Assembly (NCBI GenBank): GCA_007133875.1 | Contig: SLLW01000392.1 | Location: 1-16,179 of the forward strand | Direction: 5' to 3' | Source: Balneolales bacterium | GTDB taxonomy: Bacteria; Bacteroidota; Rhodothermia; Balneolales; Natronogracilivirgulaceae | DNA length: 16,179 nucleotides | Shown: positions 7,208 to 14,360 of the stretch, one piece after another | Numbering within the stretch: the stretch's first letter is position 1 | How the letters are laid out: every line of letters starts with the position of its first letter | Position numbers and translations under genes: made by a program | The notes under the pieces: model-generated | Databases searched by the model: none | Told to the model about the DNA's origin: nothing | What the model saw: only the letters and a program-made list of their open reading frames with translations

Positions 7208-10200
7208 ATGAAAAAAGTCGCGATCATTCTGGGGATCATACTGCTTGTCATTATCATTCTGATTGGCGGTCTGTCACTCTACCTAACCGATGAACGGCTG
7301 CGTTCATTTGTTGTGCCCGAACTTCAGGAACTCACCGGAAGAGATGTGCAGGTCGAACGCATCTCTTACTCGCTCTTCCGGACGTTTCCCCGTTTTGGCC
7401 TGATTATAGAAGGTTTGGAAGTGCCCGATCCCGGAGAAGAGAAACTGGCAAGTGTGGACAGGATTCTGATCTCCATGAATTTACTCCCCCTGCTGCGCAG
7501 TGAACTCAGTATTCACCGCCTGGAAATTGACCGTCCGGAATTCACCTATATCGTTTATGAAGACGGCACGACCAATCTGGATGATATCCTGGCTCACTTG
7601 GAAGAGGACCCCGAAATGGAAGACGAACCCGGGGAGTTGATGGATATCGATCTGTCCGAAATCGTGATTTCCGATGCCTCGTTCGGCATGATCGACTATG
7701 AGTCCGGAACAACCGTACATCTGTCGGACCTGAATATCAGCAGCTCCCTGACGTTTACCGATGTACTGGAAAGCACCATGGATCTTACCCTCGGAAGCCT
7801 GGATGTTTATATGGATGGACAGCGCCTGGTAAGCGGACTCGGATTTCACCTGAGGCAAACATCCGTTCTGGATCTTGAGGGTGAAAATCTCAATCTGGTG
7901 GACGGACAACTGAACCTGCAGGGTCTTGCCTTAACACTTGAGGGAAACGTTTCCGACTGGAGTGGCGGCGAGCCGTTGGTAGATCTTCAGATAGCATCAG
8001 AATCAGACGATTTTGGCGCGTTGCTTGACCTGGTGCCACCCGCCTACGAAGAGTATACCGCTGATCTGGATACCGGTGGCGAGCTGGATCTGGTCGTAAA
8101 CATCCGGGGCCGGATCAGCGAAGAGGAAGTGCCGGCATTTGAGGCACGTGCGTCCATCGTTGACGGCTTCATCCAGCACAGGGATGTGCCTGATCGCATT
8201 TCAAATATAAACCTGTCAGCCCGGGCGGATAATGACCTGGTCACCATAGAGACTTTTGAAGCCAACGCCGGTGAGACACGCCTCTCGGCTTCCGGTGAGA
8301 TTCGCAATCCAATGGAGGATACGGCCAGTTTTTCATTTTCAGGCCTGGTGAACGCCGATCTGTCGACAGCCGGCCGATATGTCCCACTCGAGGATTTCGA
8401 CATTGAGGACCTTTCCGGGCTTATTGAAATCCGTGCCGAAGCCATCGGCAATCTCTGGACTCCGGAGGAATCTGAATTCGACGTTCTGGTATCACTCGCC
8501 GATGGGCGTATAGCACATGCCGAATTAGGCCGTCCCCTGGAGGATATCGTGGTGGAACTCCGGGCGACCCACGAGGAGGTCCGAATCACCAACGCCACTG
8601 CCCGATCATCCGATAACTACTTCAGTGCAACCGGAACGGTGAGCTCCCCGCTGGATTATGAGATTGCAACCTTTACCGCATCGGGGGATGTGACCCTGGA
8701 TCTCGCCACAGTTCGCGAATACTATCCGATTGATGAGGATACGCTCACCATGCGAGGAATGCTCACCCTAAGCGGATCAGCAAACGGCCGGTTGGAAGAT
8801 CCCGAAAACGCATCATTTTCAATGGATATGGAGCTCTCCAACGGTTTTGTCGACTACCACGAAATCGGTCAGGCGATTGAAGAACTGGCGGCCAACATCA
8901 GTGCCAATGAGAGCACGGTTACCATAAACGATGCCCGGATCCGGTCCGGAACGAATCAGTTCTCCATGTCAGGGAGCATCACGGATTACCTTGAAGAGTG
9001 GGCATCATTCGACCTGACCATCAACGGTTTGGTCGCACTCGGCGAAATAAACGAGTTTTATCCGGTAGAAGAGGAGTTCGGCCTGGTGATGAGCGGGGAG
9101 GTCGACTCCGGCGCCCGGCTGCGGGGACGGATTGATGATCCCGAGGCGGTCCGGCTGGATGGCTCGGTCGTTGCCAGGAGTGTCCATGTGGATTCTCCGG
9201 ATCTGATCCTGCCACTGACCGAATTGAACGGCACCATTGTGTTCAATGGTGATGATTTAAGTGCTGATCAAATCACATTTTACCTCGGTGAATCCGATTA
9301 TTTTGTTTCCGGAAATATCTACGGGTACCGCGCTTTGATGGACGAACCCGGCGACTCCGACCCGGCCCGGTTCACCGGTAATTTCCGCTCGGAACATTTC
9401 AATGCCGACGAATTTCTTGATTTTGAAGAACTCCCGGAAGGTGTAGAACCGGAGCCGTTTGAGGCTTTTCTCCCAAATCTGTCCGGTGAATTTCAGGTAG
9501 TAATCGAACGGATGAACTTTTTTGAAATGGAAGCTACCGATGTTCGGGGAACGGTAGTGATGACCCCTGATTATATCAGTTCGGACGATGCCGTAATGGA
9601 GATGTTTGACGGCACTATGGAGGGCAGTTTCCGGTGGGATGTGTTTGCCGCCGACCATACCGGAATTACCTTCAACGGAATACTGGATAAAGTGCGGGTA
9701 GAGCAGCTGTTTGATACGTTTGATCTTGGAGGACGGGCAAACCTGGCCGAACATGTCCGGGCCGATTTCAGTGCGACCACCGAATTTTACGCCGAGTTTG
9801 ATGAGTACATGGAGATGGATATGATGGTGTTGCGGGCATCCGGGGATTTTGGAATGGAAGAAGCCCGGATTTCCGGACATCCGATTCAGACAGGTATCGC
9901 CGGTGTGCTCGGGGTGGATGAGCTCAATGACCTCTCCCTTGACTCCTGGACCGCGCTGTATAACATTGAAGATGGCGTGATGCGACTCGACGATTTTAAT
10001 ATCACCAGCAGGGATCTTGGATTGAATCTGCATGGTACCCAGGATCTGATCAGTGATGAGCTGGATTACCGTGCCGAGATCGTTATGCCGGGTGACTGGG
10101 CACAGCGAGTGGGAGGGGCTATCCCGAGTCAGGGTGCGGATGCTCTGCGCAGAGATGATGGCAAACTTGTACTGCCGATGACGATACGCGGGACATCCGA

Positions 10201-10327
10201 AAACCCGCGTCCCGGTTTAGACGAAGAGCGGGTACGGGAATTGGTTGAGTCATATCTCAGAGATCGGGCTCAGGAGGAGGGCCGTGAAATTCTGGAGGGT
10301 GTCCTGGACCGGTTCCGGAGAAATTAA
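7208..10327 (+). CDS. AsmA family protein with four internal repeats
   Basis: Large envelope protein of 1039 residues. Seen: an N-terminal transmembrane anchor (residues 4-24), then the typical AsmA N-terminal segment (ELTGRDVQVERISYSLFRTFP, then LEIDRPEF and DGTTNLDDIL), a long beta-rich middle, and an AsmA C-terminal region ending in a charged helix. Four middle units begin at F311, F424, F537 and L650, each exactly 113 residues apart. The protein is highly acidic. Family knowledge: AsmA-like proteins (AsmA, TamB, YhdP, YdbH) form long hydrophobic grooves and are implicated in phospholipid traffic between inner and outer membranes. ATG 7208 (MKKVAIILG) is preferred to an in-frame TTG at 7196; no Shine-Dalgarno is visible. 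It shares the strand of the M48 lipoprotein and may be co-transcribed. Confidence 0.88.
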   Translation: MKKVAIILGIILLVIIILIGGLSLYLTDERLRSFVVPELQELTGRDVQVERISYSLFRTFPRFGLIIEGLEVPDPGEEKLASVDRILISMNLLPLLRSELSIHRLEIDRPEFTYIVYEDGTTNLDDILAHLEEDPEMEDEPGELMDIDLSEIVISDASFGMIDYESGTTVHLSDLNISSSLTFTDVLESTMDLTLGSLDVYMDGQRLVSGLGFHLRQTSVLDLEGENLNLVDGQLNLQGLALTLEGNVSDWSGGEPLVDLQIASESDDFGALLDLVPPAYEEYTADLDTGGELDLVVNIRGRISEEEVPAFEARASIVDGFIQHRDVPDRISNINLSARADNDLVTIETFEANAGETRLSASGEIRNPMEDTASFSFSGLVNADLSTAGRYVPLEDFDIEDLSGLIEIRAEAIGNLWTPEESEFDVLVSLADGRIAHAELGRPLEDIVVELRATHEEVRITNATARSSDNYFSATGTVSSPLDYEIATFTASGDVTLDLATVREYYPIDEDTLTMRGMLTLSGSANGRLEDPENASFSMDMELSNGFVDYHEIGQAIEELAANISANESTVTINDARIRSGTNQFSMSGSITDYLEEWASFDLTINGLVALGEINEFYPVEEEFGLVMSGEVDSGARLRGRIDDPEAVRLDGSVVARSVHVDSPDLILPLTELNGTIVFNGDDLSADQITFYLGESDYFVSGNIYGYRALMDEPGDSDPARFTGNFRSEHFNADEFLDFEELPEGVEPEPFEAFLPNLSGEFQVVIERMNFFEMEATDVRGTVVMTPDYISSDDAVMEMFDGTMEGSFRWDVFAADHTGITFNGILDKVRVEQLFDTFDLGGRANLAEHVRADFSATTEFYAEFDEYMEMDMMVLRASGDFGMEEARISGHPIQTGIAGVLGVDELNDLSLDSWTALYNIEDGVMRLDDFNITSRDLGLNLHGTQDLISDELDYRAEIVMPGDWAQRVGGAIPSQGADALRRDDGKLVLPMTIRGTSENPRPGLDEERVRELVESYLRDRAQEEGREILEGVLDRFRRN

Positions 10328-10384
10328 CGGATGGTTGAATCCTGGAACGGCCAGCGCATAAGCTGTGGGACTTAAACACGCGAA

Positions 10385-10984
10385 TCAAATATTTGCGGTA
10401 GCAATTCCAGTTTGCACTTTCCCGGCTCGCTTGTACTTAACAATGATCACACCATGTGGCGTAACGGTACTTTCCATAAGCGTGAATGCTGCCGGTATTG
10501 TGCCATCATCAAACAACTTTTTTCCTTTACCAATAGTTAGCGGGTGAACTTTAAGCCACAGTTCATCCATCAGGTCATTTTTAAGTAGTAGTTGTACGAG
10601 CTGGGCACTACCCCACACTTGAATCACAGAACCCTTTGAACGCTTTAACTTTTCGATATCTGCCAAGCTGTTTAAGAAAACCGTGTTTTCCCAATCTGAC
10701 TTTCTTCGGGTATTGGAAATGACATATTTTGTGCCATCATTGATACCTGGCCAATTGTCTGCATGTTTAGGCCAGTAGTCTTCCCAAATCTCAAATGTTT
10801 TTCTGCCCAAAAGATACGCTGCAGGTTTCATCTCTTTTTTCATGACATTGCCATACACTTCGTCATAAAAAGGAGCCACCCAGCCGCCATATTTAAAACC
10901 TTCCGAGATATCTTCACCGGACCCACCCGGTGCCTGCATTACCCCATCTAATGTAATCATTGATATGACGATTAATTTTCTCAT
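10385..10984 (-). CDS. Dihydrofolate reductase family protein (RibD C-terminal-like)
   Basis: Protein of 199 residues in the DHFR/RibD-C superfamily. Seen: the opening MRKLIVISMITLDGVMQAPG, LLGRKTFEIWEDYWP near the middle (the GRKTFE cofactor-loop signature), the KYVISNT strand, VWGSAQLVQLLL, and the late PLTIGKGKKLFDDG motif. Members of this type are usually uncharacterised NADPH-binding proteins rather than true folate enzymes, so neither folate reduction nor drug resistance is claimed. The gene is visibly more AT-rich than its neighbours and sits between the convergent AsmA and HtpX-like genes together with a remnant of another DHFR-like gene, which suggests horizontal acquisition. No recognisable terminator follows it. 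Confidence 0.86.
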   Translation of the reverse strand: MRKLIVISMITLDGVMQAPGGSGEDISEGFKYGGWVAPFYDEVYGNVMKKEMKPAAYLLGRKTFEIWEDYWPKHADNWPGINDGTKYVISNTRRKSDWENTVFLNSLADIEKLKRSKGSVIQVWGSAQLVQLLLKNDLMDELWLKVHPLTIGKGKKLFDDGTIPAAFTLMESTVTPHGVIIVKYKRAGKVQTGIATANI

Positions 10985-11023
10985 CCCGTTCTTGATTATC
11001 GAATGTGGTGTTCAGGTTTGCTC

Positions 11024-11137
11024 TCACTCTCTTGTCGGCTCATAGTAAAGCACCACCGCACCGCTGCCAATGGTTTTTGTCTTTAAAAGCTTAAGAGTAA
11101 TGCCCTCGTTCATGTTTTCAAACAATGGTAATCCCTT
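11024..11137 (-). pseudogene. C-terminal remnant of a second DHFR-family gene
   Basis: The minus-strand frame ending at TGA 11026-11024 encodes KGLPLFENMNEGI followed by LKLLKTKTIGSGAVVLYYEP, which matches the end of DHFR/RibD-C-like proteins: the (G)KG-x-PLF turn, then the last two strands with SGAVVLYYE. Upstream of about 11137 this frame no longer resembles the family, and no NADPH-binding half is present, so only about 38 residues survive. It is not a piece of the intact neighbouring gene, whose corresponding end (GKGKKLFDDG ... HGVIIVKYK) belongs to a different subfamily. The remnant ends 39 bp before the start of the intact gene. Confidence 0.6.
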
Positions 11138-11211
11138 TCGCGACTGCACGAATCGTATAGTTTGCCGGACTCGATTTGATCGCCTCCCGGAAGAAGTAAC
11201 AGCCAAAACCA

Positions 11212-11267
11212 GTTAGCATTGTGCACCGCTTAAGAACCCATTGGAGATACGTGTTCTTGGGGCTAAC
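11212..11267. repeat. Nested imperfect palindrome downstream of the HtpX-like gene
   Basis: Outer arms GTTAGC (11212-11217) and GCTAAC (11262-11267) enclose inner arms AAGAAC and GTTCTT, giving a 56-bp two-level inverted repeat. It lies 24 bp past the stop of the HtpX-like gene and upstream of the DHFR remnant. No T-run follows on either strand, so it is not a standard terminator. The outer arms resemble integron core-site ends, but their order is GTTA...TAAC rather than TAAC...GTTA. The remaining non-coding part of 10985-11290 shows nothing else certain. Confidence 0.5.
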
Positions 11268-11290
11268 ATTTACACAAGCACTCTAATTTA

Positions 11291-13273
11291 TCACAACACA
11301 CCAAGTGGTATCGGACAATCGATCGCCTCGGAAATGGTTCGCATCAGTTCTCGTTCACGCACAGATACACGATCGTCTGATGTGATGGCATGAACCAAAG
11401 CCGTTATAATGTATTTTTTTACGGGATTGGCGGATGCTGATATTTCATCAAGGGCCGCATCCAGTTTCTCGAACGTGCACTCCTCCAAAGGCAACAGTTG
11501 GATATCATCCGGCAAAAACTCCCGTACCGGCTCAAGCCCGGCTGCCCACGCCTTTTCCGTATCACTTTCGGAAGCGTGTGCCATGGCAGATAGCAGCAGG
11601 GTGACTTCATTTCCCAATGTTTTAAAATGGAAATGATGAATAGACGGCTTTTTGGTTTCTGAATAGGTCGTCTCAAGTTGACGAACGATCAACTTCTCCA
11701 TCGCAAACTCAAAAAGGCTGACATTTTCATCCTCCCGGATCATCCGTTCGATGGTATCCCGGAAATGGTCATATTGGCTCTCACTCATCTGACGCAATGC
11801 CGGCATGGCCAGCTCTGCAAGCGGCAGAAACCACTCCCGCTCACCTTTGTTCAGGCTGTTGAGCAGAATATTGGTTTGATCCGTCATCTGTTCTCCTGCC
11901 TGTTTACGGAACCAGTCAGGAACCTGATTTGTGGCTGGCTCCCTGCCTGCCAGCAGTAGCGCAATAACGAGCGCTTCCGCACCCAATGGTTCGTGGGCTG
12001 CTTCCCGCAATGCGCCGGGAATGCTATTGAGCAATTTCCCGGCCTGGTTGACCTGGTCTTCGCCTATGGTCCCGATGGCGGCAAGAATGACTTCCGGACG
12101 CAATGCCGGATGGGCTGATTCAAGTCCGCCGAATGCATGCCCGGGCTGCCCGCTTGCACTGCCGGACGTTTGCCTGGCTTTTGCTTCGGCACCCGCGATA
12201 CGGTCTTTCTCCATCCGTTTGCGGATTCGCGCCTTTTTCTTCGCATCCTCCTGGTCAAAAGCCGGATCAATAGCCCGTATCCGCATTTCAAGTGGGGGAT
12301 GAGTGGCAAATACCCGGTCGAGGGCCGAATTGAAGCTGTTGGCAAAGAAGAGATGGCTCATTTCCATGGCATGGCCGTCGTTGATTTTTCCGCCCTCTTT
12401 GGTCTGACCGATTTTCCGCAGGGCACCGGCCAGTCCATCCGGGTTTCTGGTATACTGTACAGCGGCGGCATCAGCCAGATATTCACGCTGACGTGAAATA
12501 GCCGCCTGTATCATGCGTCCGAATAACATTCCGATATACCCGATGATAAGCAGTGCAAGGCCGAGCAGGATCATGGCAAGTGCGGCCTGCGCACCTCCGC
12601 CGCGTCCGCCACGCCCACCGCCGCCGATTCGTGAAAACGCCGCGCTGCGCATGAGAATCATGCCCATGATATGCAGCAACAGAATTCCGTTCAGTATTCC
12701 GATCAGCCGGATATTCAACCGCATGTCGCCGTTGAATATATGGCTGAATTCGTGAGCGATCACCCCTTGAAGTTCATCACGGTTGAGCTGTTCCAGCGTG
12801 CCACGGGTCACACCCACCGCGGCATCGTTGGTTCCAAAGCCGGCAGCAAATGCATTAATATTCTCTTCGTTATCCAGTATATAGACATCCGGCACGGGAA
12901 TGCCCGATGCTATCGACATCTCCTCGACCACATTCATCAGCTGTCGTTCTTTTGGGTTGCGGGTGGATGGCTCCACCTTCCGCCCGCCAAGCATCTCGGC
13001 TACGGCAGAGCCCCCTTTTCGGAGCTGCGCGATACGGAAGAGGGTGCCCGCAAGTATTACGATCACTATCACCGTGGATACAGCCAATAACAGTTCCGGC
13101 TGCCAAAGCTGCTGCAGCAGGGATGCATCGGGCGGAGCCTGACCTGCAAATCCGAATACCACCAGAGTGACCAGATAGATCGAGGTAATGATCAGTATCA
13201 CAGCGATAAGGTAGAGCGCGATCAGTTTCCAGGTGATGCGCCGGGCCCGTTCTTGAGCTTCAAAAAAGTCCAT
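11291..13273 (-). CDS. HtpX-like M48 membrane metalloprotease with TerB-like C-terminus
   Basis: Membrane zinc protease of 660 residues, about twice the length of HtpX. Seen: two N-terminal transmembrane segments (about 16-42 and 62-80), catalytic H174-E-F-S-H178, a further hydrophobic pair around a Gly/Arg-rich loop (GGGGRGGRGGG), and E264-Y-L-A-D268 as the third-ligand ExxxD motif. After about residue 340 comes a charged linker and a long helical extension; the last 55 residues (VKKYIITALVHAITSDD through ERELMRTISEAIDCPIP) look like a TerB-type helical domain. Relatives act in quality control of membrane proteins. The start ATG is 2 bp after the LemA stop, with no own Shine-Dalgarno, so translational coupling is likely. 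The extension's role is unknown. Confidence 0.9.
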   Translation of the reverse strand: MDFFEAQERARRITWKLIALYLIAVILIITSIYLVTLVVFGFAGQAPPDASLLQQLWQPELLLAVSTVIVIVILAGTLFRIAQLRKGGSAVAEMLGGRKVEPSTRNPKERQLMNVVEEMSIASGIPVPDVYILDNEENINAFAAGFGTNDAAVGVTRGTLEQLNRDELQGVIAHEFSHIFNGDMRLNIRLIGILNGILLLHIMGMILMRSAAFSRIGGGGRGGRGGGAQAALAMILLGLALLIIGYIGMLFGRMIQAAISRQREYLADAAAVQYTRNPDGLAGALRKIGQTKEGGKINDGHAMEMSHLFFANSFNSALDRVFATHPPLEMRIRAIDPAFDQEDAKKKARIRKRMEKDRIAGAEAKARQTSGSASGQPGHAFGGLESAHPALRPEVILAAIGTIGEDQVNQAGKLLNSIPGALREAAHEPLGAEALVIALLLAGREPATNQVPDWFRKQAGEQMTDQTNILLNSLNKGEREWFLPLAELAMPALRQMSESQYDHFRDTIERMIREDENVSLFEFAMEKLIVRQLETTYSETKKPSIHHFHFKTLGNEVTLLLSAMAHASESDTEKAWAAGLEPVREFLPDDIQLLPLEECTFEKLDAALDEISASANPVKKYIITALVHAITSDDRVSVRERELMRTISEAIDCPIPLGVL

Positions 13274-13275
13274 AA

Positions 13276-13863
13276 TCAGAAGGAGACATCAGGAGCTTGT
13301 CGCTCTTCGGTGGTCTCAATTTCGAAGAGTTGTGCCGGTGAAAATCCAAACATGTTGGCGAAAAGGATGTTGGGGAATTTCTCCCGTGCCGTGTTGTAGG
13401 TCATCACGGCGTCGTTAAACGACTGACGGGCGAAAGCGATTTTGTTCTCTGTCGATGAGAGTTCTTCGGAGAGCTGCATCATGTTCTGATTGGCTTTCAG
13501 GTCCGGATAGTTTTCAGACAGCGCAAAAAGGCGGCCAAGCGCACCGCTGAGGCCCTGTTCGGCTCCTGCCAGTTTTTTCATCGACTCCGGATCCCCGGGT
13601 TCCCGGGCAACCTCTTTCTCCACCTGCTGTGCCTGGTTTCGTGCCTGAATGACCGCCTCCAATGTTCCCCGCTCATGCTTCATATACCCCTTGGCGGTTT
13701 CAACAAGGTTGGGAATCAGATCGTAACGGCGCTTAAGTTGTACATCAATCTGGGCAAATGCGTTTTTAAAGCGGTTACGTAACGCAACCAGCCGGTTATA
13801 GATGGCAACGATGAATCCAACCATCACCACCAGCAAAACGAGAATAATAATCAGTGTTGTCAT
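13276..13863 (-). CDS. lemA: LemA family protein
   Basis: Membrane-anchored coiled-coil protein of 195 residues. Seen: an N-terminal hydrophobic segment (residues 2-21), then the LemA core YNRLVALRNRFKNAFAQIDV, QLKRRYDLIPNLVETAKGY, a central helical stretch, NYPDLKAN, and the conserved R-Q-S-F-N-D-A-V-M-T-Y-N and FPNILFANMFGF blocks. The frame stays open 28 codons upstream, but MTTLIIILVL at 13863 gives the normal family length and topology and is chosen. LemA genes frequently neighbour M48 or TPM-domain genes, and here lemA lies 2 bp before the HtpX-like protease, so a functional partnership is probable. Its molecular role is not established. It is divergent from the tail sheath gene. Confidence 0.92.
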   Translation of the reverse strand: MTTLIIILVLLVVMVGFIVAIYNRLVALRNRFKNAFAQIDVQLKRRYDLIPNLVETAKGYMKHERGTLEAVIQARNQAQQVEKEVAREPGDPESMKKLAGAEQGLSGALGRLFALSENYPDLKANQNMMQLSEELSSTENKIAFARQSFNDAVMTYNTAREKFPNILFANMFGFSPAQLFEIETTEERQAPDVSF

Positions 13864-14073
13864 AAATGTATGGGCTAACGAATGAGATATCGACTTGAAG
13901 AAACTACGGATCCAATGTGGGAAAGTTTCTGCAATATACAGCATCACTACGAGGAATATGCATATTTTCCGGGATTTGTAAAATGAGTGTATTGTTCCTG
14001 ATAGGTCTGATCTTGCTTTTTACAGGTATATGGAATTATATAAGAATAGGTAACTTGCAGATAAATGGAGAAT

Positions 14074-14121
14074 ATCAGGGAGTCGGGATGTGAACCAGTC
14101 ACGATATTCCGGTTCCCTGAT
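14074..14121. repeat. Long-spaced palindrome, ATCAGGGA arms
   Basis: Perfect 8-bp inverted arms ATCAGGGA (14074-14081) and TCCCTGAT (14114-14121) are separated by 32 bp. The layout is like that of the two CATGACCG palindromes to its right but the sequence differs. Whether it acts as DNA operator or RNA hairpin is unknown. Confidence 0.5.
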
Positions 14122-14151
14122 CTGAATGCATCATTCGTCACATGAAATGAC

Positions 14152-14203
14152 CATGACCGGGCCATAATTCCGACACACAGGACTATGATTAAAAACGGTC
14201 ATG
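14152..14203. promoter_or_regulatory. Palindrome A, CATGACCG arms
   Basis: CATGACCG (14152-14159) and CGGTCATG (14196-14203) are perfect 8-bp inverted arms with 36 bp between them; the arm centres are 44 bp apart, near four helical turns. The arms are conserved in the second copy. Plausible roles are a looping operator or a leader-RNA stem. Confidence 0.6.
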
Positions 14204-14252
14204 TTATTCTATCTGACATTATAAATCAGAAATTTTAAACAGATGAAATGAA

Positions 14253-14304
14253 CATGACCGGGCTGGCGCCGGGACACACAAGCGCATGATTAAAACCGGT
14301 CATG
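14253..14304. promoter_or_regulatory. Palindrome B, CATGACCGG arms
   Basis: CATGACCGG (14253-14261) and CCGGTCATG (14296-14304) form 9-bp perfect arms with 34 bp between them. Where copy A has a mismatch at the ninth pair, copy B has a matching base, so the pairing is kept or extended while the loop sequence varies. It ends 56 bp before the sheath start codon. Confidence 0.6.
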
Positions 14305-14360
14305 GAATTGCATGTGTCCGCTTAATCTAAATTTTTAAACACATGAAACGGTGGAAAACT

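Larger units (their letters stand above)
14142..14342 (+). repeat. Tandem ~100-bp direct repeat in the eCIS leader
   Basis: Copy A (14142-14242, 101 bp) and copy B (14243-14342, 100 bp) are adjacent. Blocks shared in the same order and near-identical spacing are ATGAAATGA, CATGACCGGGC, 9 variable bases, GACACACA, 5 variable bases, ATGATTAAAA, one variable base, CGGTCATG, then a variable stretch and TTTTAAACA. A third ATGAAA begins at 14343, exactly where a third copy would start. The divergence between copies shows the duplication is old and that the shared blocks are probably selected. Confidence 0.82.
13864..14360. promoter_or_regulatory. Divergent regulatory region between lemA and the eCIS sheath gene
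   Basis: About 500 bp without a believable gene. It holds three palindromes and a ~100-bp duplication (listed separately). A sigma70-like candidate for the rightward operon is TTGCTT (14013-14018) with TATATA (14037-14042) and an 18-base spacer; if real, the transcript would carry all three palindromes in a leader of about 300 nt. This promoter call is weak, since Bacteroidota promoters often follow a different consensus. GGTGG at 14350-14354 lies 6 bases before ATG 14361 and is the likely ribosome binding site of the sheath gene. Confidence 0.4.

Noticed and set aside
9257..10033. 258-codon minus-strand open frame
   Set aside because: Antisense to the AsmA gene; His/Ile-rich shadow with no recognisable domain.
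11205..11290. Possible integron attC site
   Set aside because: The arms run GTTA...TAAC, opposite to the TAAC...GTTA order of attC, and no second site or integrase is visible in the window.
13947..14165. 72-codon minus-strand open frame upstream of lemA
   Set aside because: No ribosome binding site or family features, and it overlaps repeat copy A and the palindromes.
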